64,000 nt of DNA, taken from positions 248,001-312,000 of the forward strand of contig NZ_JOID01000016.1 of NCBI RefSeq assembly GCF_000719865.1, in the 5' to 3' direction. Source of the stretch: Streptomyces albus subsp. albus (GTDB taxonomy: Bacteria; Actinomycetota; Actinomycetes; Streptomycetales; Streptomycetaceae). The notes beneath the pieces are model-generated. The model was not told the origin of the DNA and ran no database searches. It saw only the letters and a program-made list of their open reading frames with translations. Every line of letters starts with the position of its first letter. The stretch's first letter is position 1. Made by a program: the position numbers and the translations under genes. Positions 25,568 to 32,911 of this stretch are shown piece by piece.

Positions 25568-25595
25568 AATGTACATAGCCAAGATACATCACCAA
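25568..25595 (-). promoter_or_regulatory. Promoter and candidate operator of the vapBC operon
   Basis: On the minus strand TTGGTG (25595-25590) and TACATT (25573-25568) are 16 bases apart, a fair vegetative promoter about 27 bases before the antitoxin start. The palindrome ATGTACAT (25569-25576) covers the -10 element, and a related GATACAT lies upstream, as expected for an RHH repressor site. The stretch is clearly richer in A+T than its surroundings. Confidence 0.55.
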
Positions 25596-25964
25596 CATGC
25601 GGGGCTGGGGGCGCAGAAGAGGCGCCCGCCCCTGGGGCTGCCGGAGCGGTACAACGATGGCGCATCACACCAAGTCGGTCACCGCACACCCCGGGGGACC
25701 CAAGGGCCCGGCCCCGCTCGAAGGCCTTCTCCGCACGTTCCGCGTCGGGGTCGGTCAGAGTACGATTCCGCGCCTTGCCGACCCCCGCCTCGGTGATGGA
25801 GTCGGGGAGTCGACGGGCTTCACGTCCCACGCCTGGGAGGACTGCGCCCACTGGGCCGAGAGCGACCGCAAGAGTCATCCAGCAGATGCCGACGGCACGG
25901 CCGCCGGAGGAGACCCTCCCGGGACCGGGAACCGGGCGGGAGCGGGGCTCCCCGGTTCGCCGAG
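25596..25964. other. Intergenic region between vapBC and the tRNA, no gene seen
   Basis: About 370 bases. Frames on both strands lack domains and ribosome-binding sites. The part next to the tRNA 3' end is GC-rich but shows no clear terminator hairpin. Confidence 0.4.
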
Positions 25965-26038
25965 TGGGGCGGGTGGGACTCGAACCCACGACCGACGGAT
26001 TATGAGTCCGCTGCTCTAACCGGCTGAGCTACCGCCCC
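25965..26038 (-). tRNA. tRNA with CAU anticodon, probably tRNA-Ile2 (lysidine type)
   Basis: On the minus strand a cloverleaf folds with a 7-bp acceptor stem (GGGGCGG with CCGCCCC), D arm, anticodon loop CTCATAA and T arm GGGTTCGAGTCCC. The discriminator is A and CCA is not encoded. CAU could mean elongator Met or Ile2. The body (AGAGCAG before the anticodon stem, CGGTCGTGGGTTCGAGTC after it) resembles Bacillus and E. coli tRNA-Ile2 as I remember them more than tRNA-Met, so I favour Ile2, which needs TilS to convert C34 to lysidine. Confidence 0.85.
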
Positions 26039-26180
26039 TCACGGCGCGTCGCGCACATCTGTGCGCGCCGTCTGCCGCAGCATAGCCGTTCATACGATCT
26101 GCCGCCCGTACGGGCTGCGCTGGGCTGCCTGTGAGGACGATCTACGCCGGGCAGCGGTTCCCGCCCTCGTACGGTGCAAG

Positions 26181-26204
26181 AAAAAGGGCCCCGAACCGGG
26201 GCCC
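26181..26204 (-). terminator. Second (distal) terminator copy after tRNA-Asn
   Basis: Inverted repeat 26186-26204 (8-bp arms GGGCCCCG/CGGGGCCC, 3-base loop). On the minus strand a TTTTTCTT run follows. It is an exact copy of the terminator at 26224. Confidence 0.9.
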
Positions 26205-26218
26205 TCGTACGGTGCAAG

Positions 26219-26242
26219 AAAAAGGGCCCCGAACCGGGGCCC
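26219..26242 (-). terminator. First (proximal) terminator copy after tRNA-Asn
   Basis: Inverted repeat 26224-26242 with 8-bp arms and 3-base loop, followed on the minus strand by TTTTTCTT. It lies ten bases past the tRNA-Asn 3' end. Confidence 0.92.
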
Positions 26243-26252
26243 TCGTACTGTG

Positions 26253-26325
26253 CTCCCCCGACTGGACTCGAACCAGTAACCTGCCGGTTAACAGCCGGCT
26301 GCTCTGCCAATTGAGCTACAGGGGA
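26253..26325 (-). tRNA. tRNA-Asn (GUU)
   Basis: On the minus strand a complete 73-base cloverleaf: acceptor TCCCCTG with CGGGGGA, D arm TAGCTCAATTGGCAGAGCA, anticodon loop CTGTTAA (anticodon GTT), T arm CTGGTTCGAGTCCAG, discriminator G. CCA is not encoded. It is transcribed towards the CAU tRNA but separated from it by two terminators. Confidence 0.95.
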
Positions 26326-26485
26326 CTGCTCCGCTCGGTACCGCCCGGCCGGTTCTCACCGGGGGCGTTCCCTCGCTGCGAGCAATACATTAGCGCATGG
26401 CAGGGCGTGCTCCGAAATCCGTATTCGCATCAGCGCCCGGCGGCCGGGGCAGGCGCCCAGTACGCATCGAAGGAAGGTGGAAGCC

Positions 26486-26791
26486 ATGCGGTACCGGCTC
26501 ACGTTCATGACCGGACTGGCCGTCGGTTACGTCCTCGGCTCCCGGGCCGGTCGGGAGCGCTACGAGCAGCTGCGCAAGATGGTGCGGCAGGCGGCGCAGA
26601 ACCCGGCGGTCCGCAACGCGGCCGAGTCCGCCGCCCAGAGCGGCCGCCAGGCCGCCTCCAAGGCGGCGGTCACGGTCGACAGCAAGTTCGGCGACCGCCT
26701 GCCGGGCCCGGTCTCGGAGCGGGTGCGCGCGCTGCGCGAGCAGCGCGGCGGGACGGCGGCTTCGGCGGTGGAGGACGGCTGGGGCACCTGA
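26486..26791 (+). CDS. YtxH-like small membrane-associated protein
   Basis: A 101-residue protein whose N-terminus (MRYRLTFMTGLAVGYVLGSR) is one short hydrophobic segment ending in AGRERYEQLRKM, the YtxH/DUF pattern. An amphipathic Ala/Gln-rich helix follows. Such proteins are common in actinobacteria; function is unknown. ATG at 26486 is preferred over an in-frame GTG at 26477 because AAGGAAGGTGG precedes it. It stands alone between the tRNAs and the kinase gene. Confidence 0.78.
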   Translation: MRYRLTFMTGLAVGYVLGSRAGRERYEQLRKMVRQAAQNPAVRNAAESAAQSGRQAASKAAVTVDSKFGDRLPGPVSERVRALREQRGGTAASAVEDGWGT

Positions 26792-27065
26792 CCCCTCGCC
26801 GGGGTGGCCGCTGCCGCGCGGGGCGGGGTGTTCCGCCTCGCGCGGTGGCGGCCTTTCCGTTGCCCGGCCCTTCCTCCTCGTTCGCCCGTTTCCCGTTCTC
26901 CGGTACTCCCGCTCTCCCGGCCCGCGCCGCGGGCGGTGCCGCCTTCCCGTCCGCCGCCCCGTGCCGCCGCGCGTGATGGGTGCGGGCCGGACCGTGGCCC
27001 GGGGCCGACGGGGTCCCGTGGCGCCGACAGGTGGCCGTCGGAGCGGTAGGGCATCATCTGGAGCC

Positions 27066-28553
27066 ATGGGGATCGTTGCCGGATTGGACAGTTCGTCCGA
27101 CTACACGCGTATCGTCGTCTGCGACAGCGGCACCGGTGCCGTCATCAGACAGGGGTACGCGCCGCACCCCAGCGACGGATACGCCGGGGCGGGCGGGAAG
27201 CGGACCGAGATCGATCCCCAGGCCTGGCTGGTGTCGCTGGGTGAGGCGGCGGCCGGCGGCGTACTCGAAGGCGTCCAGGCCATCGGGGTCTCCGCCCAGC
27301 AGCACACCCTGCTCACGCTGGACGCCTCCGGCGAACTCGTCCGGCCGGCCCTGCTCGGCAACGACAAGCGCGCGCAGGCCGCGGCCGCCGACCTGGTGGA
27401 CGCGCTCGGCGGCCGCGCCGCGTGGGCGGAGGCCGTCGGCTCCGTACCGGAGGCGGCGCAGCCGGTGGCGAAGCTGCGCTGGCTGGCGCGGAACGAACCG
27501 GAGTCCGCCGAGCGGACCGCCGCGATCCTCCAGCCGCACGACTGGCTGGTCTGGCAGCTGCTGGGGCGGCCGCCGCGCAAGACGACCGACCGGGGCGGCG
27601 CCTCCGGCACCGGCTACTGGTCCGCGGCCACCGGCGCCTACCGCTCCGATCTCGTCGAACTGGCGCTCCGACGGCAGGTCGAACTGCCGGACGTCCTGGG
27701 CCCGGCCGAGGCCGCCGGCTACACCCCCGAAGGGCTGCTGATCTCCGCCGGGACGGGCGAGACGATGGCCGCGTCGTTCGGTCTGGGCGTCGGCCCGGGA
27801 GACGCGGTGGTGTCGCTCGGCGCGTCCGGGTCGATCTTCGCCGTCCACCACGAGGCGCTGGTGGACCCGTCGGGCACGATCACCTCCTTCGCCGACGCGA
27901 CGGGGATGCATCTCCCCGTGGTGCACGTCTCGAACGCCGCCCGCGTCCTGCGCGGCACCGCCGAGCTGCTGGGCACCGACCCCGAAGGGCTGTCGCAGCT
28001 GGCGCTCAAGTCGACGCCCGGCTCGCACGGACTGGTGCTGCTGCCGTATCTGGAGGGCGAGCGCACGCCGTATCTTCCGCACACCGCGGGCACGCTGTCC
28101 GGGCTGCGCCGGGAAAGCATGAAGCCGGAGCATCTGGCGCGCGCCGCGTTCGAGGGGATGCTCTGCGGGATCTCCGACGCGCTGGACGTGCTGCGCGGAC
28201 GGGGCGTCCCGGTGCGGCGGGTGTTCCTGCTCGGCTCCGCCGCCGGACTCCCGGCCGTGCAGGCGACGGCCCCGGCGCTGCTCGGCGCGCAGGTCGTCAT
28301 ACCGCAGCCGGCGGACTACGCGGCGCTGGGCGCGGCCCGGCAGGCGGCGTGGGCGCTGGGCGTGGCGCAGGGCGCGCTGTCGCCGCAGGAGCCGCCGCGC
28401 TGGCAGGGCGCCGCGGCCGAAGTGCTCGACCCGGGCGACGAGCTGGCCGTCGGCCAGGCCGTGCGGCAGCAGTACACGGCGGTGCGGGAACAGACGTACC
28501 CCGGAGCCTTCGGCCCGTCGGGGCCGCCGTCCACGCCCGGGCCCGCGTACTGA
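27066..28553 (+). CDS. FGGY-family carbohydrate kinase (xylulokinase-like)
   Basis: A 495-residue sugar kinase. The N-terminal ATPase lobe starts GIVAGLDSSSDYTRIVVCDS, then ASAQQHT-like VSAQQHTLLTLD. The FGGY segment has QPHDWLVWQLLGRPPRKTTD. The second lobe has VSLGASGSIFAV and VFLLGSAAGLPAVQ. Xylulokinases and related ribulo- or glycerol kinases share this layout; spacing and SAQQH favour D-xylulose. It has no isomerase or sugar-transport neighbour, so the substrate is open. The start ATG at 27066 has CTGGAG six bases before it. Confidence 0.85.
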   Translation: MGIVAGLDSSSDYTRIVVCDSGTGAVIRQGYAPHPSDGYAGAGGKRTEIDPQAWLVSLGEAAAGGVLEGVQAIGVSAQQHTLLTLDASGELVRPALLGNDKRAQAAAADLVDALGGRAAWAEAVGSVPEAAQPVAKLRWLARNEPESAERTAAILQPHDWLVWQLLGRPPRKTTDRGGASGTGYWSAATGAYRSDLVELALRRQVELPDVLGPAEAAGYTPEGLLISAGTGETMAASFGLGVGPGDAVVSLGASGSIFAVHHEALVDPSGTITSFADATGMHLPVVHVSNAARVLRGTAELLGTDPEGLSQLALKSTPGSHGLVLLPYLEGERTPYLPHTAGTLSGLRRESMKPEHLARAAFEGMLCGISDALDVLRGRGVPVRRVFLLGSAAGLPAVQATAPALLGAQVVIPQPADYAALGAARQAAWALGVAQGALSPQEPPRWQGAAAEVLDPGDELAVGQAVRQQYTAVREQTYPGAFGPSGPPSTPGPAY

Positions 28554-28745
28554 GGCCGTTCGCGGCACCGGCGCGGTGCGCGGTCCCGGTCTCCGGGGTG
28601 CTCCCGGTGGCCTTCTTCTTCCCTGCCTCTTGTCCGGCTGTTCCGGCTTGGGAGCCCGGGCTCCGGTGCGGGGTGACGGTGCGTCCCGCCGTCCCCGTGA
28701 GACCACGATCTCGTCGCCAGGGCGCCGGGCGATACGGTCGCGCAC

Positions 28746-30749
28746 ATGTGGCAGGGGTTGGACGAGGTCGACTGGGCCGCGCTGGAGCACCACTACGGGT
28801 CCGCCGAGGACGTGCCCGTCCTGCTGCGCCGGTGCGCGGGACCGGACCGGGAGGACGTCCACAGCGCGGCAGCCGAGCTGCTCAACCACCTTTTCCACCA
28901 GGGCGGCTGGATCTGCCCGGCGGCCACGGCCGCGCTGCCCTTTCTGGTGCGCCTGGCGGCGAGCCCGAACGCTCTGCTCCCGGGGCGTCGCGCGGCGCTG
29001 GAACTGGTGTCGAGTCTGGCGTCCGAGGCCGGCCGGGTCGCCGAGAGGTTCCTGGACCCCGGCTGGCAGCCGGCATGGGAGCGGACCCTGCCGGACGTGC
29101 TCCCCCTGCTGACCGATCCCGCCGCGGACATCCGGCGGGACACGGCTGACGTCCTGGGGGTCTGCGACAGTCCCGGTGAACTCGTGCTGCCGGTGCTTCT
29201 GCGGTGTCTGCGGACGGAGACCGATCAGCCGGCCCGCCTCGACCTGGTCCTCGCCCTCGGCCGGGCGGCGCGGCGCGAGCCGTCCGGCCCGTGGGCCACC
29301 GAGGCCCGGGAGGTTCTCCGCGGGCTACTCGACGCACCGCAGGCGCAGACGCGCCTCGCGGCCGTGCACGCGCTCGCCCCGGGCGACCGAGACCTGCCGC
29401 TCCGACGGATGGGCCTTCTGCTGGAAGCGGTCCGCGACCCGAGTGTCGAGGTGTGGCGGCACACCAGCGCCGTCGGAACCGACGTCAGGGGTGTCCACCA
29501 CTGGACGGCGGCACTGTTCACCGGACCGTCCCCCGCCTTTGCTCTCGGCCTGCTCCGGGACCATCCCGACGCAGACCAGCGGATCGGCGCGCTGAGCCAG
29601 GCGGCCGGGTTGCTCGCGGAGTGGCGTTCGCCGGCCGCCGCGCTTCTTCCCGCTCTCCGCGCACGGCTGGACGATCCCGCTCCCGAGGTCCGGTTCCGCG
29701 CGGTCGAGTTGCTGGCCTGCCTCGGCCCGGCCGCCGCGGCCCATGCCGACGAGGCCGCCGCCCTGCTCGGTGACACGGCCGCCCGTGCCACACGGAAAGG
29801 GGAGACCGTCGCGGAGGGCGCGCTGTGGGCGCTGGCCCGGATGAACGATCCGCGTTGCGTACCGGGCCTGATCGAGGCGATGGCCGGCGCGCGGCCGGGC
29901 TTCGCGTGGGGTTCCAGCGGCTATCCCGTGACCGCCGGCCGGCATTACGCCGTCCTCCCGGGGCTCCATGAGGTCCTCGGCCCGCTGACGGACCATGCCG
30001 AAGCGTTGGTGCCGGCGATCGTCGCACAGTTGGAAACGGCCACGGACGATCACGTGCTGGGGGGACTCTGCCAGGTGCTCGCGGACTGGGGCCCGGCCGC
30101 GGAGGCGGCGGTTCCGCAGCTGCTCGGCCTTCTGGAGGACGACAGGACCTGGGCCCCGGCCGCACGGGCGCTGGCGGGGATCGGAGTCGCGTCGGAACGG
30201 GCACAAGAACTGCTGCTGACCCGGTCGAGGGCCGGCGGGGCTTTCGCCGGCGTTGGCGCCTGGGCTCATTGGAAGGTCGGCGGCGAGGCCGGACCGGCCG
30301 TGGCAGCGCTCGGAGGGGCGGCCGCCGGGGCGGGCATCAGGCGCCCCGATCTGTCCTTGCTCGCCGACCTGGGCCCGCGCGCCGCCCGCTGCGCGGACCG
30401 GCTCCGGACGCTGACCGCCGACAGCCATCCCCGCACACGCGTCGAGGCGGCTCACGCCCTGTGGGCCGTCACGGGCGACACCGACACCACCGTCCCGGTG
30501 CTGACGGCGGTCCTGCGGGATCTGGCGGAGGGCTCGTACCACCCGGTCATGCTCCCCGCCGTGCGCCACCTGGCCCGGACCCGCCGTGCCGACCGGTCCG
30601 CGGTCCGGCTTCTGGGCGATGCGCTGTCCCGTGATCAGCGGTTCCGCAGCAGCGGCGGCTGGCGCGGCTTCACCCAGGACGAGACCATGCGCTCCGCCAT
30701 GGAGGACCTGCTTGCCGGGCATGACGGATGCGCGGCGGCCGCTGTGTGA
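28746..30749 (+). CDS. HEAT-repeat protein
   Basis: A 667-residue soluble protein built almost wholly of 30-40-residue helical pairs with HEAT/PBS-lyase-type character (for example LPFLVRLAASPNALLPGRRA, LLPALRARLDDPAPEVRFRA and VPQLLGLLEDDRTWAPAARA). There is no catalytic motif, signal peptide or membrane segment. Such solenoids act as protein-binding scaffolds. The N-terminal WDEVDWAALEHHYGSAEDVP-like opening (here LDEVDWAALEHHYGSAEDVP) recurs in actinobacterial paralogues of unknown role. No clear ribosome-binding site precedes the ATG. It is not obviously linked to either neighbour. Confidence 0.85.
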   Translation: MWQGLDEVDWAALEHHYGSAEDVPVLLRRCAGPDREDVHSAAAELLNHLFHQGGWICPAATAALPFLVRLAASPNALLPGRRAALELVSSLASEAGRVAERFLDPGWQPAWERTLPDVLPLLTDPAADIRRDTADVLGVCDSPGELVLPVLLRCLRTETDQPARLDLVLALGRAARREPSGPWATEAREVLRGLLDAPQAQTRLAAVHALAPGDRDLPLRRMGLLLEAVRDPSVEVWRHTSAVGTDVRGVHHWTAALFTGPSPAFALGLLRDHPDADQRIGALSQAAGLLAEWRSPAAALLPALRARLDDPAPEVRFRAVELLACLGPAAAAHADEAAALLGDTAARATRKGETVAEGALWALARMNDPRCVPGLIEAMAGARPGFAWGSSGYPVTAGRHYAVLPGLHEVLGPLTDHAEALVPAIVAQLETATDDHVLGGLCQVLADWGPAAEAAVPQLLGLLEDDRTWAPAARALAGIGVASERAQELLLTRSRAGGAFAGVGAWAHWKVGGEAGPAVAALGGAAAGAGIRRPDLSLLADLGPRAARCADRLRTLTADSHPRTRVEAAHALWAVTGDTDTTVPVLTAVLRDLAEGSYHPVMLPAVRHLARTRRADRSAVRLLGDALSRDQRFRSSGGWRGFTQDETMRSAMEDLLAGHDGCAAAAV

Positions 30750-31147
30750 GGCCGGCTCGGCCAGGACACGGTGCGGAGGCTCTCCCGGGGACCCGGCGTC
30801 CCCGTCTCCCGGCTGTCCGGGGTCACAGGGAGAATCAGCTCAGTGCATGCCTCCTCCGGTGCGGGCCTCACAGGGGAAGACGGTTCCGGGCCACTGGATG
30901 GTTGCCTGTGTCCGCCGTGCGCGTAAGCGGCCCGGCTTTGCCGAAATTCGAGCGCACGCGGCGGCCGGATGACGGAGGATTGCGACGCGTTTTCGATCGG
31001 CTGCCACGGGCCGCGTGTGCCTGCGGCCGGCCTTCGTCCACGCACCCACTTCCGTCCGGCTCTCCGCTCCTCCGCCCCCGCCTGTCCCCCCGTTCCGGCC
31101 CGCCCCCGACCGACTCCGCCCCCGCCCGCGCCGATGAGAGATCTCTC
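30750..31147. other. Gap upstream of the ABC exporter genes
   Basis: 398 bases. The segment at 30880-30975 is less GC-rich (TTTGCCGAAATTCGAGCG and nearby) and could hold the exporter promoter. A perfect 12-bp palindrome GAGAGATCTCTC (31136-31147) abuts the GTG start and includes the only ribosome-binding-like bases. No gene is supported. Confidence 0.4.
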
Positions 31148-32911
31148 GTGCTGTTCCGACTTGTGCGTTCCCGGCTCGCCCCGTACCGGCGAGCCGTCCT
31201 GCTGATCGTCCTGCTGCAGTTCGTCCAGACGCTCGCGGCCCTCTACCTGCCCGCGCTCAACGCGGACATCATCGACAACGGCGTGGTGAAGGGCGACACC
31301 GGGCACATCCTGCGCACCGGCGGCGTCATGCTCGCGGTCACCCTGGTCCAGGCCGTGTGCACCATCGGCGCGGTGTTCTTCGCCGCCCGGACCGCCATGG
31401 CCGTCGGCCGGGACGTCCGGGCCGCCGTGTTCGACCGGGTGCAGAGCTTCTCCGCGCGCGAGGTCGGCCACTTCGGGGCGCCCTCGCTGATCACCCGGAC
31501 CACCAACGACGTCCAGCAGGTGCAGATGCTGGTGCTGATGTCGTTCACGCTGATGGTCGCCGCGCCCATCATGGGCGTCGGTGGCATCGTGATGGCGCTC
31601 GGCCAGGACGTGCCGCTGTCCGCTCTGCTGGTGGCCGTGGTGCCCGTCCTGGGCGTCGCGGTGACCGCGGTCGTGCGGCTGCTGCGCCCGCTGTTCCGTC
31701 TGGTGCAGGAGCGACTGGACACCGTCAACCGGGTGCTGCGGGAGCAGATCACCGGTATCCGCGTCATCCGCGCCTTCGTCAAGGACGACTACGAGCGGCT
31801 GCGCTTCGAACGGGCCAACGCCGAGCTGACCGACGTCTCGCTGAGCACGGGCCGGCTGCTCGCCCTGATGTTCCCGCTGGTGATGACGGTGGTGAACGTC
31901 GCCGGAGTGGCCGTGCTGTGGTTCGGCGCCCACCGGATCGACAGCGGCGGCATGCAGATCGGTGCGCTGACCGCCTTCCTCTCCTATCTGATGCAGATCC
32001 TGATGTCGGTGATGATGGCCACCTTCATGTTCATGATGGTGCCGCGCGCCGAGGTCTGCGCCGAGCGCATCCAGGAGGTGCTGAACACCGAGCCGGGCGT
32101 CGTCCCGCCCGCCGACCCGGTGCGCGTCCTGAGCCGGCACGGCACGCTGGAGCTGCGCGGCGCGGGCTTCAGCTACCCCGGCGCCGAGGACGCGGTGCTG
32201 CGGGACGTCACCCTGACCGCCCGGCCCGGGGAGACGACGGCCGTGATCGGCTCCACCGGCAGCGGCAAGAGCACGCTGCTGCACCTCATACCCCGGCTGA
32301 TCGACACCACCGAGGGCGAGGTCCTGGTCGGCGGCGTGAACGTCGGGCGGCTGGACCCGGCGCTGCTGGCCGAGACGGTCGGGCTGGTGCCGCAGAGGCC
32401 GTATCTCTTCTCCGGCACGGTGGCCTCCAACCTCCGCTACGGCAATCCGGAGGCGACCGACGAGGAGCTGTGGCACGCCCTGGAGGTCGCCCAGGCACGG
32501 GAGTTCGTCGAACGGCTGGGCACCGAGGCGGCGGAGGGCGGGACCGGCTCGGGCCTGGACGCGCCGATCGCGCAGGGCGGCTCCAACGTCTCCGGCGGGC
32601 AGCGGCAGCGGCTGGCCATCGCCCGCGCCCTGGTGCGGCGCCCGGAGATCTACCTCTTCGACGACTCCTTCTCCGCCCTCGACTACGCCACGGACGCGGC
32701 GCTGCGGGCCGCCCTGGCCCGGGAGACGGCCGAGGCGACGGTGCTGATCGTCGCGCAGCGCGTGAGCACCATCCGCGACGCCGACCGCATCGTCGTCCTC
32801 GACGAGGGCCGCGTCGCCGGCACCGGCACGCACCGCGAACTCATGGCCGGCAACGCCACCTACCGGGAGATCGTGCTCTCCCAGCTCACCGAAGAGGAGG
32901 CCGCGGCGTGA
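31148..32911 (+). CDS. ABC exporter half-transporter, degenerate-site subunit
   Basis: A 587-residue fusion of a six-helix exporter membrane domain (1-~310) and an ABC ATPase domain. Walker A is IGSTGSGKSTLL and the signature NVSGGQRQRLAIARAL. The Walker B region reads IYLFDDSFSALD, with Asp where the catalytic Glu normally sits. That is the mark of the inactive-site half of heterodimeric exporters (TM287/288 and BmrCD type). The GTG at 31148 fits the family N-terminus (LFRLVRSRLAPYR). Its stop overlaps the start of the partner gene (GTGA). Substrate unknown: lipids, peptides or drugs. Confidence 0.92.
   Translation: MLFRLVRSRLAPYRRAVLLIVLLQFVQTLAALYLPALNADIIDNGVVKGDTGHILRTGGVMLAVTLVQAVCTIGAVFFAARTAMAVGRDVRAAVFDRVQSFSAREVGHFGAPSLITRTTNDVQQVQMLVLMSFTLMVAAPIMGVGGIVMALGQDVPLSALLVAVVPVLGVAVTAVVRLLRPLFRLVQERLDTVNRVLREQITGIRVIRAFVKDDYERLRFERANAELTDVSLSTGRLLALMFPLVMTVVNVAGVAVLWFGAHRIDSGGMQIGALTAFLSYLMQILMSVMMATFMFMMVPRAEVCAERIQEVLNTEPGVVPPADPVRVLSRHGTLELRGAGFSYPGAEDAVLRDVTLTARPGETTAVIGSTGSGKSTLLHLIPRLIDTTEGEVLVGGVNVGRLDPALLAETVGLVPQRPYLFSGTVASNLRYGNPEATDEELWHALEVAQAREFVERLGTEAAEGGTGSGLDAPIAQGGSNVSGGQRQRLAIARALVRRPEIYLFDDSFSALDYATDAALRAALARETAEATVLIVAQRVSTIRDADRIVVLDEGRVAGTGTHRELMAGNATYREIVLSQLTEEEAAA

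Larger units (their letters stand above)
26164..26248. repeat. 38-bp tandem repeat carrying duplicated terminators
   Basis: Two full 38-bp copies start at 26164 and 26202, and a partial third at 26240. The copies look identical over their full length. Each contains one complete hairpin plus T-run for the minus strand. The array fills the space downstream of tRNA-Asn. Confidence 0.92.

Noticed and set aside
26164..26248. 38-bp repeats beside tRNA-Asn as attachment sites of an integrated element
   Set aside because: The copies do not include any tRNA sequence, no integrase is near, and each contains a complete terminator.
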